DNA of 64,000 nucleotides from Deltaproteobacteria bacterium (GTDB lineage: Bacteria > Desulfobacterota > DSM-4660 > Desulfatiglandales > Desulfatiglandaceae). The stretch is from NCBI GenBank assembly GCA_019307815.1, contig JAFDIV010000028.1, positions 1 through 64,000 on the forward strand. Direction: 5' to 3'. A model generated the notes under the pieces. It did not search any database and was not told where the DNA came from. It worked only from the letters and a program-made list of their open reading frames with translations. The position numbers and the translations under genes were made by a program. Shown piece after piece: positions 51,599-59,146 of this stretch (its first letter is position 1; the number at the start of each line of letters is the position of its first letter).

Positions 51599-52696
51599 AT
51601 GGAGGATATATATGTTCGACTGGCAAAGCATATGAAAGACCTTGTAATGGGCTATCCTTATACTGATGAGCTTTTGGATTTGCTCAAGGAGATGTTTTCT
51701 CCTCAGGAGGCCGAGGTAGCCTTAGCCATACCTAATGATCTGCCCCCGTTGCAGGTGGCTGACGTGGAAACGATCCTGTCCCGGACCTCGCTTCCCGAAT
51801 CTACCGTAGTAGAGACACTGGAGTCCCTTGCAATGCGGAACCTGATTTATAGTGGGGAAGACTCAAATGGAAAGAAGGGCTATGCCCTTTTACAGGTGGG
51901 CTATGGCATGCCCCAGACGTTTTTCTGGGGCGGCATGAGTGAGGACGAGCACGCCAAACGTATGGCCAAATTGGTCCTGAAGTACTTTAGCGTGCCCACT
52001 ACCAGGCAGGTATATGGGGGTGTGCCCACTAAGACTTATAAGTATAGCCCCGCCACATTGACGGTTGATGTTCCCATGCAGGGTGTCTATCCCCATGAGA
52101 AGATCGACGTGTTGCTGGAGGGCGTCAGCAAAGTGGCTGTTGCCCACTGTCCATGCAGGACTTCTGCAAGGATCTTGGGGCGTACGGATTGTCAACACAG
52201 CCTGGAGGTTTGTCTCAAGTACGATGAAATGGCTGATTTCGTGGTTTCAAGGGGGCTTGCACGTGAGATATCCAAAGACGAAGCTCGCCATATTTTGGAA
52301 GAGTGCGAGAAAGAGGGCTTGGTGCACATGGTGGACAATGTGAAGGGTGAGATCAAGCACACCTGTAACTGCTGTGGACACTATTGCTGGAACGTGGGCA
52401 TTATCCGGAGAAGGAAGGTCCCTAGAGATGTACTTATGGCAGTGTACTTTATTCGCCAAACCGAGGAAGAAGAGTGTATAGGCTGTGGTGCTTGTGAAGA
52501 AATCTGCCCTGTGGGAGCGGTGCAACTGGTTGATGATATTGCCCGGGTGGATACGGATTGGTGCATTGGGTGCGGGGTTTGTGCAGTGGTTTGTCCTTCT
52601 GAGGCCATTAGCATTGTACGGCGGGTCGACAAGGAACCTCCTGATAACTTTGCCCGCCTCCACCAGCAGATCAAGATGGAAAGGGGGTTGAAGTAG
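51599..52696 (+). CDS. 4Fe-4S ferredoxin-domain protein
   Basis: 365 aa from ATG 51599 (a TTG at 51578 overlaps the previous gene). N-terminal winged-helix-like region about residues 1-90, a middle domain with HCPCRTSARILG and CNCCGHYCW, and two C-terminal clusters, CIGCGACEEICPVGAV and CIGCGVCAVVCPSEAI. Likely an electron-transfer partner in anaerobic metabolism; acceptor unknown. A clear terminator follows. Confidence 0.85.
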   Translation: MEDIYVRLAKHMKDLVMGYPYTDELLDLLKEMFSPQEAEVALAIPNDLPPLQVADVETILSRTSLPESTVVETLESLAMRNLIYSGEDSNGKKGYALLQVGYGMPQTFFWGGMSEDEHAKRMAKLVLKYFSVPTTRQVYGGVPTKTYKYSPATLTVDVPMQGVYPHEKIDVLLEGVSKVAVAHCPCRTSARILGRTDCQHSLEVCLKYDEMADFVVSRGLAREISKDEARHILEECEKEGLVHMVDNVKGEIKHTCNCCGHYCWNVGIIRRRKVPRDVLMAVYFIRQTEEEECIGCGACEEICPVGAVQLVDDIARVDTDWCIGCGVCAVVCPSEAISIVRRVDKEPPDNFARLHQQIKMERGLK

Positions 52697-52765
52697 GCGT
52701 ATTTTATGTTTGAAGTGTTATTAGGAAGTTAGAGACTTGTATTGTGAACTCAAAACAGATAGATA

Positions 52766-52800
52766 AAGGGGCCGGGAAATGACCCGACCCCTTGATTTTT
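52766..52800 (+). terminator. Rho-independent terminator
   Basis: AAGGGGCCGGG, AAATGA loop, CCCGACCCCTT, then GATTTTT; one C-A mismatch in the stem. It lies just left of the tRNA-His fragment and ends the core-chromosome block. Confidence 0.85.
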
Positions 52801-53076
52801 CTAATGGGGTGAGTGATGGGATTTGAACCCACGACCGCTGGTGAAAACCATGTCCTTGCTCTTACCGGTTTGGCGTGGGCCAATCAGCATCTCAGGAGTC
52901 ATACCACGGGACTTGGCATTGCGGCTGATTCTGGTCATAATCTCGCGGAGGGATTGATATTCTTCTTGTGGCTGAATTATGACCCGGTAGGTTCCCTCAG
53001 GCGCTACTCCTATCTTATTTGCACAGGCCCTAGGAAGCTCACTTCCTTTCACATCTTCGATAATTGTTGAAGGCAT
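52801..53076 (-). pseudogene. Chimeric ORF: antitoxin-like head, ATPase scrap, tRNA tail
   Basis: 91 codons from ATG 53076 (GGAGAG upstream). MPSTIIEDVKGSELPRACAN through SLREIMTRISRNAKSRGMTP resembles short antitoxin-type proteins that end near this point; then LIGPRQTGKS resembles the P-loop of DUF4143-type ATPases; the last eleven residues (GRGFKSHHSPH) are simply the tRNA-His fragment read as protein. I regard it as a junction product. Whether the antitoxin-like head is expressed is unknown. Confidence 0.45.
52805..52836 (-). repeat. 3' fragment of tRNA-His (attachment site)
   Basis: Minus strand: T-arm GTGGGTTCAAATCCCAT, then CACTCAC, C discriminator and CCA. The C discriminator with a CACTCAC acceptor is typical of tRNA-His. 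The rest of the tRNA is absent. In this orientation an element integrated at the 3' end would lie to the right, where the defence genes are, with the intact tRNA-His beyond the window. Confidence 0.75.
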
Positions 53077-53401
53077 TTTTTCTCTCCTATTGATGAAAAG
53101 TTACTATATTGTATGATATTTTGCCAGAAAAATGGCAGGCAAGCCCACTACAAACCATAAGCGGGTAAATTTTCTCCTTTCCGTATGATCTCCTGACCGC
53201 TGATAGCCGATAGCTGACAGCTTCTTTGACCGTATCTGTCAAAAGGGTGTGGTAGACTGCCATATAGATTTTCTGGCTCAGATGATGTAACATCTCGAAC
53301 AACCAGGTGAAATTCCTTGACTGAATAACTAATTTTAGTTTAGCTAAATTTTTAAAAGACTTAGCTTCAGCTCTTCCAGAGAAATACTACAAGAGGAAGC
53401 C

Positions 53402-53892
53402 ATGGCCGCCATCGAGCGCGAGAACCTGAGCCTGAAGGGCGTATTGCCCAAGGACTATTCTCGCCCCACGCTGGACAAGACCCGCCTAGGGGAGCTGGTC
53501 AAGCTGGTGGGGGACATTGGCCTCAAGGCTAAGGAATCCGGCGTCAAGGATCCGCTGGGCCGTGTGTACGAATACTTCCTTGGCCGGTTTGCCGTGGCCG
53601 AAGGCAAGGGCGGTGGTGAATTCTACACGCCCCAGTGCGTGGTACAGTTAAAGGTTACGAAGACAAGCCTGGCTGGTGGAAAACGGCGCGCATAGAAGAC
53701 ATTCGTAAAAAACATAGCTACGTGCTCACCCCCGGCCGGTACGTGGGCGCCGAAGAGCAAGAAGACGACGGCGTGCCTTTTGAGGAGAAGATAGCGGAGC
53801 TGACTGCGAAGCTGTACGAGCAGTTTGAGGAAGCCCGCCGGCTGGAAGCTGAGATCAAGAAGAATCTCGGCGTGCTTGGGTTTCGGGGCTGA
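53402..53892 (+). pseudogene. hsdM: Type I restriction methyltransferase HsdM, internally deleted
   Basis: First frame (from 53402): [40 protein letters not shown] and [10 protein letters not shown], the region just before the SAM-binding motifs. Second frame (to 53892): [40 protein letters not shown] and a C-terminal coiled coil, the known end of HsdM. The catalytic part with NPPF lies between these in normal proteins and is gone, and the N-terminal domain is also missing. The join near 53645 shifts the frame. No hsdS or hsdR is next to it. Confidence 0.85.
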
Positions 53893-53907
53893 GGTTATTT
53901 AACGATT

Positions 53908-53936
53908 TTGAGGTTTTGTTTAATATGCTATATTAT
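53908..53936 (+). promoter_or_regulatory. Promoter of the Fic gene
   Basis: TTGAGG (53908-53913), 17-nt spacer, TATTAT (53931-53936), 33 bases before the TTG start. Confidence 0.6.
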
Positions 53937-53968
53937 ATTTAACCAGCGTTTAATAGGAGAAAAAAGAC

Positions 53969-55132
53969 TTGAAGAGGGGTGCAACAGGCCGGTACGAGAT
54001 CACGACTATTGCAGGAGAAGGGATCAAAGCCTTTATCCCTACCCCATTGCCTCCAGAACCTCCCCTTGAAATAGACAACCGCAGGCAGAAGTTGTTGGAG
54101 CGTGCCACATTGGCCCTGGGCCGTTTGGATAGCATTACACTTCTCCTGCCGGATCCGGATCTGTTCCTTTATGCCTATGTCCGCCGCGAGGCGGTGCTTT
54201 CCTCTCAAATAGAAGGTACTCAGTCGTCGTTGTCAGACCTGCTCCTTTTCGAACTGGACGAGGCCCCGGGCGTCCCTTTTGACGATGTGGTAGAGGTGTC
54301 AAATTATGTAGCGGCGCTCAATCACGGCCTTGAAAGACTAAAGGGAGGCTTCCCCCTTTCCAACCGGCTTATCAGGGAGATGCACGAGATCTTGCTTTCA
54401 AGAGGGAGGGGAAGCGCGAAATCTCCAGGGCAGTTCCGCCGTTCGCAAAATTGGATCGGAGGGACGCGACCTGGAAACGCCTACTTCGTGCCCCCTCCGC
54501 CGCAATACGTGGAAGGTTGCATGGCAGAGCTGGAGCGTTTTTTACACGATGAAAAAAATCCTTATCCTGCCATAATCAAGGCAGCGCTTGCACATGTGCA
54601 GTTTGAGACGATCCATCCCTTTCTGGACGGAAACGGAAGAATAGGCAGGCTGCTGATCGCCTTTGTGCTCCACCACGACCAGGTGCTCTCACAGCCCCTT
54701 CTCTATCTCAGCCTCTATTTCAAAACACACCGAGAGGAATATTACAGGTTTCTCGATATGGTCCGCATCGAAGGTGACTGGGAGGCATGGGTAGATTTCT
54801 TCCTTGAGGGCGTGGAGCAGACTGCTGACAATGCTGTCAATACCGCACGGCGTCTGGTGGCGCTATTCCAGGAAGACGAAAAGAAAATCCGGGCAGTGGG
54901 CCGGTCAGCATCAACTGGGATGCGCGTTTTCCAGGTTCTCCGTGAACGCCCACTTACCGATTTGAACCATGTCTGCGGGCGGACAGGTCTTTCTTTCCCT
55001 GCGGCCTCAAAGAGCATGAAATCCCTTGAACGGCTTGGCATCGTGCGAGAGATCACAGGCCGGCGCCGCAACCGTGTCTTCGCTTATAACCAATATCTGG
55101 AAATCTTGAGCAAAGGGACAGAGCCGTTATGA
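53969..55132 (+). CDS. Fic-family protein (predicted AMP transferase)
   Basis: 387 aa from TTG 53969 with TAGGAGA ahead. Seen: an N-terminal inhibitory-type helix, SSQIEGTQSS near residue 79 (class II), the active site HPFLDGNGRIGR near residues 216-227, and a C-terminal winged helix (RPLTDLNHVCGRTGLSFPAA). Fic proteins transfer AMP or other groups to target proteins and often act as toxins or regulators. It has its own promoter and no separate antitoxin; the Glu of SSQIEG would hold it inactive. Confidence 0.9.
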   Translation: MKRGATGRYEITTIAGEGIKAFIPTPLPPEPPLEIDNRRQKLLERATLALGRLDSITLLLPDPDLFLYAYVRREAVLSSQIEGTQSSLSDLLLFELDEAPGVPFDDVVEVSNYVAALNHGLERLKGGFPLSNRLIREMHEILLSRGRGSAKSPGQFRRSQNWIGGTRPGNAYFVPPPPQYVEGCMAELERFLHDEKNPYPAIIKAALAHVQFETIHPFLDGNGRIGRLLIAFVLHHDQVLSQPLLYLSLYFKTHREEYYRFLDMVRIEGDWEAWVDFFLEGVEQTADNAVNTARRLVALFQEDEKKIRAVGRSASTGMRVFQVLRERPLTDLNHVCGRTGLSFPAASKSMKSLERLGIVREITGRRRNRVFAYNQYLEILSKGTEPL

Positions 55133-55237
55133 GAAAGTAGGCAAAAAGGAATCTGGAGGTGCGGGGGTATGGGGGGTGAGTGGACAAGAGGGGGCTAAAA
55201 GGTATTGCTGAAATTGTATCTGGTGAAGTGACCGCAT

Positions 55238-55259
55238 CCCTGCCTGACGGCAGGCAGGT
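55238..55259. repeat. REP-like palindrome CCTGCCTG-ACGG-CAGGCAGG
   Basis: Eight-base perfect arms with a four-base loop upstream of the helicase gene; same type as the 20-bp palindrome at 63762-63781. Not followed by a T-run. Confidence 0.7.
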
Positions 55260-55380
55260 GTCAAACCTTCATTTTAAACTTCCACTGAAAGTTTAAAAAT
55301 GCTTCTACGACGTTGTTTAGGACGTTTGATCACTGGTGTAAGATACCAAGTTAGCCAGCCAGGTCCATGCTAGGGAAAAG

Positions 55381-58300
55381 ATGGTTACCAAAATAACTAT
55401 TAAAGAAGGCCAAATACTGACGGGGCCTCAGTTCAATGAACCAATGCGCGTCGAAACAGCGCGTCCCAGTGGCGATGGAACATGGGTCGCAGGCCTAGTG
55501 GGAATAAAATCAGAACGATTTCGTAAGGTCACCCTAACTCCTGCTGATTTTGACACTCTCACCATTTTGGACACTGAGTTCACCTATGATGGAGATGGTC
55601 GCTTGCTGCGGCTGGGACTTCAAGCATACTCTCTTGGTATTGCTTATGAGTTTGATCCCTACTTTGGCCTTTCCATATCGCGAGTTGATCCCTTGCCTCA
55701 TCAGCTTGAAGCTGTTTATGACTATCTCTTGAAGTTATCCCGTGTGCGCTTTCTCCTGGCTGATGATGCAGGAGCAGGCAAGACAATAATGGCAGGTCTC
55801 CTCATCAGGGAATTGCAGTTACGAGGGTTGGCCGAGCGGATTTTAGTGGTCTGCCCTGCAAACCTCTCATTTCAGTGGCAGAGGGAACTGAAAGAGAAAT
55901 TTGATGAAAAATTCCTGGTCCTAAAGGGAAGTGATATTCGCGATCAGTTTGGAGTAAATCAGTGGCTTGAGCAAAAGCGTATTATTACTTCTCTGGATCT
56001 GGCCAAACGTAAGGAGATTTTGCCCGGACTCAAGCAGGTCCACTGGGATCTTGTGATAATAGACGAAGCCCATCGTATGTCGTGGACTCCTCCTTCGCGC
56101 AAAACGGCCCGCTATGCCCTTGGTGAACTCCTTCGAGACACATCCGACCATTTGTTGCTTCTCACAGCCACGCCGCATAAAGGGGATCCCAACAACTTCA
56201 GCCTATTTCTGCAGCTGCTCGACCAAGACGTCTACGCTGATGTAAAATCCATCCAAGAGGCAATGGAACGTCGGCGTGCTCCCTTCTATTTACGCCGTAC
56301 CAAGGAGGCAATGGTATATTTCCCGGAACGCCAGCCTGATGGGATGTGGGTTGCCAAGAAGATTTTCACAAAACGCATTCCCCATACTGTTGATTTCCAT
56401 ATAGATGGACCTGAATTCGACTTGTACAAAGAGATTACCAGATTTGTCAAACGACAGAGCGCCAAGGCAGCAGCCCAGGGAGAGGACCCGCGCGCAAGGG
56501 CAGTAGGATTCCTGATGTCCCTTTATCAACGCAGGCTGGCTTCAAGTACTTATGCCATGAGACGCAGTTTGGAGAATCGTGCCCGAAGGCTTGAGGAAAA
56601 TCTCAAAAAAGCACAAGAACTGGCGCTGCTTGCCCCTCCTGACCTTCCGAGTCCTGAAGAAATAGAAGAAATGGAAGATACGGAGCGAGAGCGCCTTGAG
56701 CAGATGCTTGAGGCTATAACTCTTGCCGCAAATGCAGACCAAGTGCGGGAGGAGATCGAGGAACTCAATCAACTGGCTGACCGAGCCCAAAGAGTTGAGG
56801 AATCACATGTTGAAGCAAAGCTGACAAAACTCAAAGACCTCTTGCACCAAGAGGGATTTTTCGACGATTCTGAAAAGCGGCTCCTCATCTTTACTGAGTT
56901 CAAGGACACCCTCGATTATTTAGTCGAAAAATTAGAAACCTGGGGCTTTCGGGTAGGGTACATCCACGGTGGAATGAAGCCAGGATCGCGAGATGAACCC
57001 GGCACTCGGCTATATTCAGAGCAACAGTTCCGTGAGGGCGCAATTCAAGTACTTGTTGCAACTGAGGCCGCGGGAGAAGGCATTAATCTCCAGGTTTGCA
57101 ACATTATGTTTAATTACGACATTCCCTGGAATCCCAACCGTCTTGAGCAGCGCATGGGGCGCATCCACCGTTACGGACAGCGCAAGAACTGCCTTATTTT
57201 CAATTTTGTAGCCACCAATACCATTGAAGGACGAGTGCTCCAACGTCTATTGGAAAAGCTTCAGGAGATACGGGACGCATTGGATGACGACGCGGTCTTC
57301 AATGTAGTAGGCGAGATTTTGCCCGCCGCCCATGTTGAACGCATCCTGCGCGACTATTACGCGGGTAAGCTTGGGGATGCTGATCTTGAAGAGCGGCTCT
57401 TGAAAAATGTGGACGAAAAGCAATTTCGCGCCATCTGCCAAAACGCACTTGAAGGCCTGGCTTCCAAAAAACTCAATCTCGAAATGTTGGTTGAGCGTCG
57501 GGCCCGGGCCCAGGAGCGGCGAGTGGTACCTGAAACCATTGCCCGCTTTCTCCGCGAGGCGGCAGAGTATGTGCCATTGAAGTTGAAGATGATCGAAACC
57601 CTGCCTCATGCCTTTGAACCGGCGGACTGGAAACTTCCCCCTTTAGCAAACAAGTACCCTCGTTGTTCCACTGACCGAGAAACGGCTGAAAAACACAACC
57701 TTGAATGGGTGACTCCGGGCCATCCGCTTTTCGAGGCAGTACGCCGGCATACCTTTTCAAAGGCTACTGAGGCCATGAATAGCGGCGCATGTTATTATTC
57801 GCTTCAACATGAGCAGCCCTCCAGAATCGATTTCTACCGCGCGCGCGTTGTCGATGGCCTTGGAAATGTGGTGCATGAACGGCTATTTGCTGTTGAACTC
57901 AGCCAGGAAAAAGAACCTAGACTATGTGAACCAGACATACTTGGGAACCTGATTCCTGTCCGTGGATCTGAAGAAGACAAATCCAATGAGATTGGCTCGG
58001 TACCTGAACCGTTGCCTCCTGTCGCATCCATGCCAGAGCCCTCAACCTGGCTTCATGAAAACGCTTTCAAGCCTTTTCTGGAAGAGACTGCACAAGATCG
58101 GCTTTCAGAGGTAGAGCGTATAGCAAAACACGTTGAGCTATCACTCACCGAGCTTTTGATGAGAGTCGATAATGAGATAGGAAAGGCAGCGGCTGAAGTT
58201 GAGCAAAGGGTTCCAGGGGCTGAAGGGCGCCTTGCTCAGGCCGAAAATCGGCATGCAGAATTGTTGGCCAGAAGAGATTGTCGCAGAGAGGAGCTTGAGC

Positions 58301-58812
58301 GCCAGAGGTCTTTGACACTCCAAGGAGTTGAACGCATTACAAGTATATTGGTACTTCCTCACCCAGATCGAGAATCCCCCGAGGTTCAGCGCCTAAAGCC
58401 AAATCTTGAGACTGAAGCTGTGGCCATGAGGGTGGTAATAGAATACGAGAAGGCGCAAGGTCGTCAGGTATATGACGTGCATGAGAAAAATCTGGGTTAT
58501 GATATTACGAGCCTTGATGTTAACTCAGGGGAGCTGCGTCTCATTGAGGTAAAAGGGCTTGCAGAGGCCACAGGTACAATACTTCTTACGCCCAATGAGC
58601 GCCGTGTGGCAGAGGACCGGCGCGACTGCTATTGGCTCTATGTTGTTACAAATTGCGCTTCCGATCCCATGCTCCAGGAGCCTATAAAAGACCCTGCCCG
58701 CTTTCCATGGCACGAGGTAAAGAAGGTTTCTCACTACTACCTGTCGGTGGATTCTATCGCCCAGCCTATGCAAATTCGTGAACCAGGTGCACCCTACGGA
58801 GAGAGTAAATGA
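55381..58812 (+). CDS. SNF2/RapA-type helicase with C-terminal DUF3883
   Basis: 1143 aa. Seen: LADDAGAGKTIMAGLLIREL (Walker A near 127), VIIDEAHRMSW (near 226), LLLTATPHKGDPNNF, the helicase C-lobe ATEAAGEGINLQVCNIMFNY and RLEQRMGRIHRYGQ, a long coiled region, and DUF3883 from about 1014 (AMRVVIEYEKAQGRQVYDVH, NLGYDITS, LIEVKG), a nuclease-like fold without proven activity. Such proteins occur in defence islands with DUF1156 methylases and, as DrmD, in DISARM. First large gene of the operon. Confidence 0.92.
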   Translation: MVTKITIKEGQILTGPQFNEPMRVETARPSGDGTWVAGLVGIKSERFRKVTLTPADFDTLTILDTEFTYDGDGRLLRLGLQAYSLGIAYEFDPYFGLSISRVDPLPHQLEAVYDYLLKLSRVRFLLADDAGAGKTIMAGLLIRELQLRGLAERILVVCPANLSFQWQRELKEKFDEKFLVLKGSDIRDQFGVNQWLEQKRIITSLDLAKRKEILPGLKQVHWDLVIIDEAHRMSWTPPSRKTARYALGELLRDTSDHLLLLTATPHKGDPNNFSLFLQLLDQDVYADVKSIQEAMERRRAPFYLRRTKEAMVYFPERQPDGMWVAKKIFTKRIPHTVDFHIDGPEFDLYKEITRFVKRQSAKAAAQGEDPRARAVGFLMSLYQRRLASSTYAMRRSLENRARRLEENLKKAQELALLAPPDLPSPEEIEEMEDTERERLEQMLEAITLAANADQVREEIEELNQLADRAQRVEESHVEAKLTKLKDLLHQEGFFDDSEKRLLIFTEFKDTLDYLVEKLETWGFRVGYIHGGMKPGSRDEPGTRLYSEQQFREGAIQVLVATEAAGEGINLQVCNIMFNYDIPWNPNRLEQRMGRIHRYGQRKNCLIFNFVATNTIEGRVLQRLLEKLQEIRDALDDDAVFNVVGEILPAAHVERILRDYYAGKLGDADLEERLLKNVDEKQFRAICQNALEGLASKKLNLEMLVERRARAQERRVVPETIARFLREAAEYVPLKLKMIETLPHAFEPADWKLPPLANKYPRCSTDRETAEKHNLEWVTPGHPLFEAVRRHTFSKATEAMNSGACYYSLQHEQPSRIDFYRARVVDGLGNVVHERLFAVELSQEKEPRLCEPDILGNLIPVRGSEEDKSNEIGSVPEPLPPVASMPEPSTWLHENAFKPFLEETAQDRLSEVERIAKHVELSLTELLMRVDNEIGKAAAEVEQRVPGAEGRLAQAENRHAELLARRDCRREELERQRSLTLQGVERITSILVLPHPDRESPEVQRLKPNLETEAVAMRVVIEYEKAQGRQVYDVHEKNLGYDITSLDVNSGELRLIEVKGLAEATGTILLTPNERRVAEDRRDCYWLYVVTNCASDPMLQEPIKDPARFPWHEVKKVSHYYLSVDSIAQPMQIREPGAPYGESK

Positions 58813-58850
58813 CCCCGGAACAACTATTAGAAATGATCAAAGCAGGATAA
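58809..58850 (+). pseudogene. AlbA_2-type N-terminal scrap
   Basis: ATG 58809 overlaps the helicase stop. The 13 residues MTPEQLLEMIKAG look like the start of AlbA_2 (Schlafen-type) proteins (compare RSELAELIRRGES of the gene at 61860), then TAA. Suggests that an AlbA_2 gene once followed the helicase directly and was cut. The remainder of the 334-nt gap to 59147 holds the palindromic cluster and no gene. Confidence 0.4.
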
Positions 58851-58870
58851 GTACCCGGTATGTTAAGTCG

Positions 58871-58960
58871 AGCAAATAATCGCTCGCGCGCGATTAATAA
58901 TCGCTTGCGCGCGATTAAACGCACGAAGCGAGCGAAAAGATTATTTCCGCGAGCGGAATA
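58871..58960. repeat. Palindromic repeat cluster between helicase and TrlF-like genes
   Basis: Two adjacent 21-nt repeats, AATAATCGCT[C/T]GCGCGCGATT, at 58875-58895 and 58896-58916, each with internal dyads (ATCGC/GCGAT), then a partial inverted copy (GAAGCGAGCGAAAAGATTAT, about 58925-58944) and TTCCGCGAGCGGAA (58945-58958). Strong hairpin potential. Confidence 0.75.
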
Positions 58961-59146
58961 TTGTTAATAGACAGAGTTGGCGGCGTTATTGATCTGTTCA
59001 AAAGTAGCAATAGGAAAGCTGAGCAGTGACCTAGTACGGCTTGAGTGGTATAAGGTGAAAAAGAACCAGGTCTCTCACTGGGAAATATTTTATATGAACG
59101 GGCCAATGGCAGTAGTGGAGGGCTGCCTGAAATATGGAGGAACACA

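Noticed and set aside
52801-53076. Complete small AAA protein because of GPRQTGKS
   Set aside because: Only the P-loop scrap is present, with no Walker B, and the tail is tRNA sequence.
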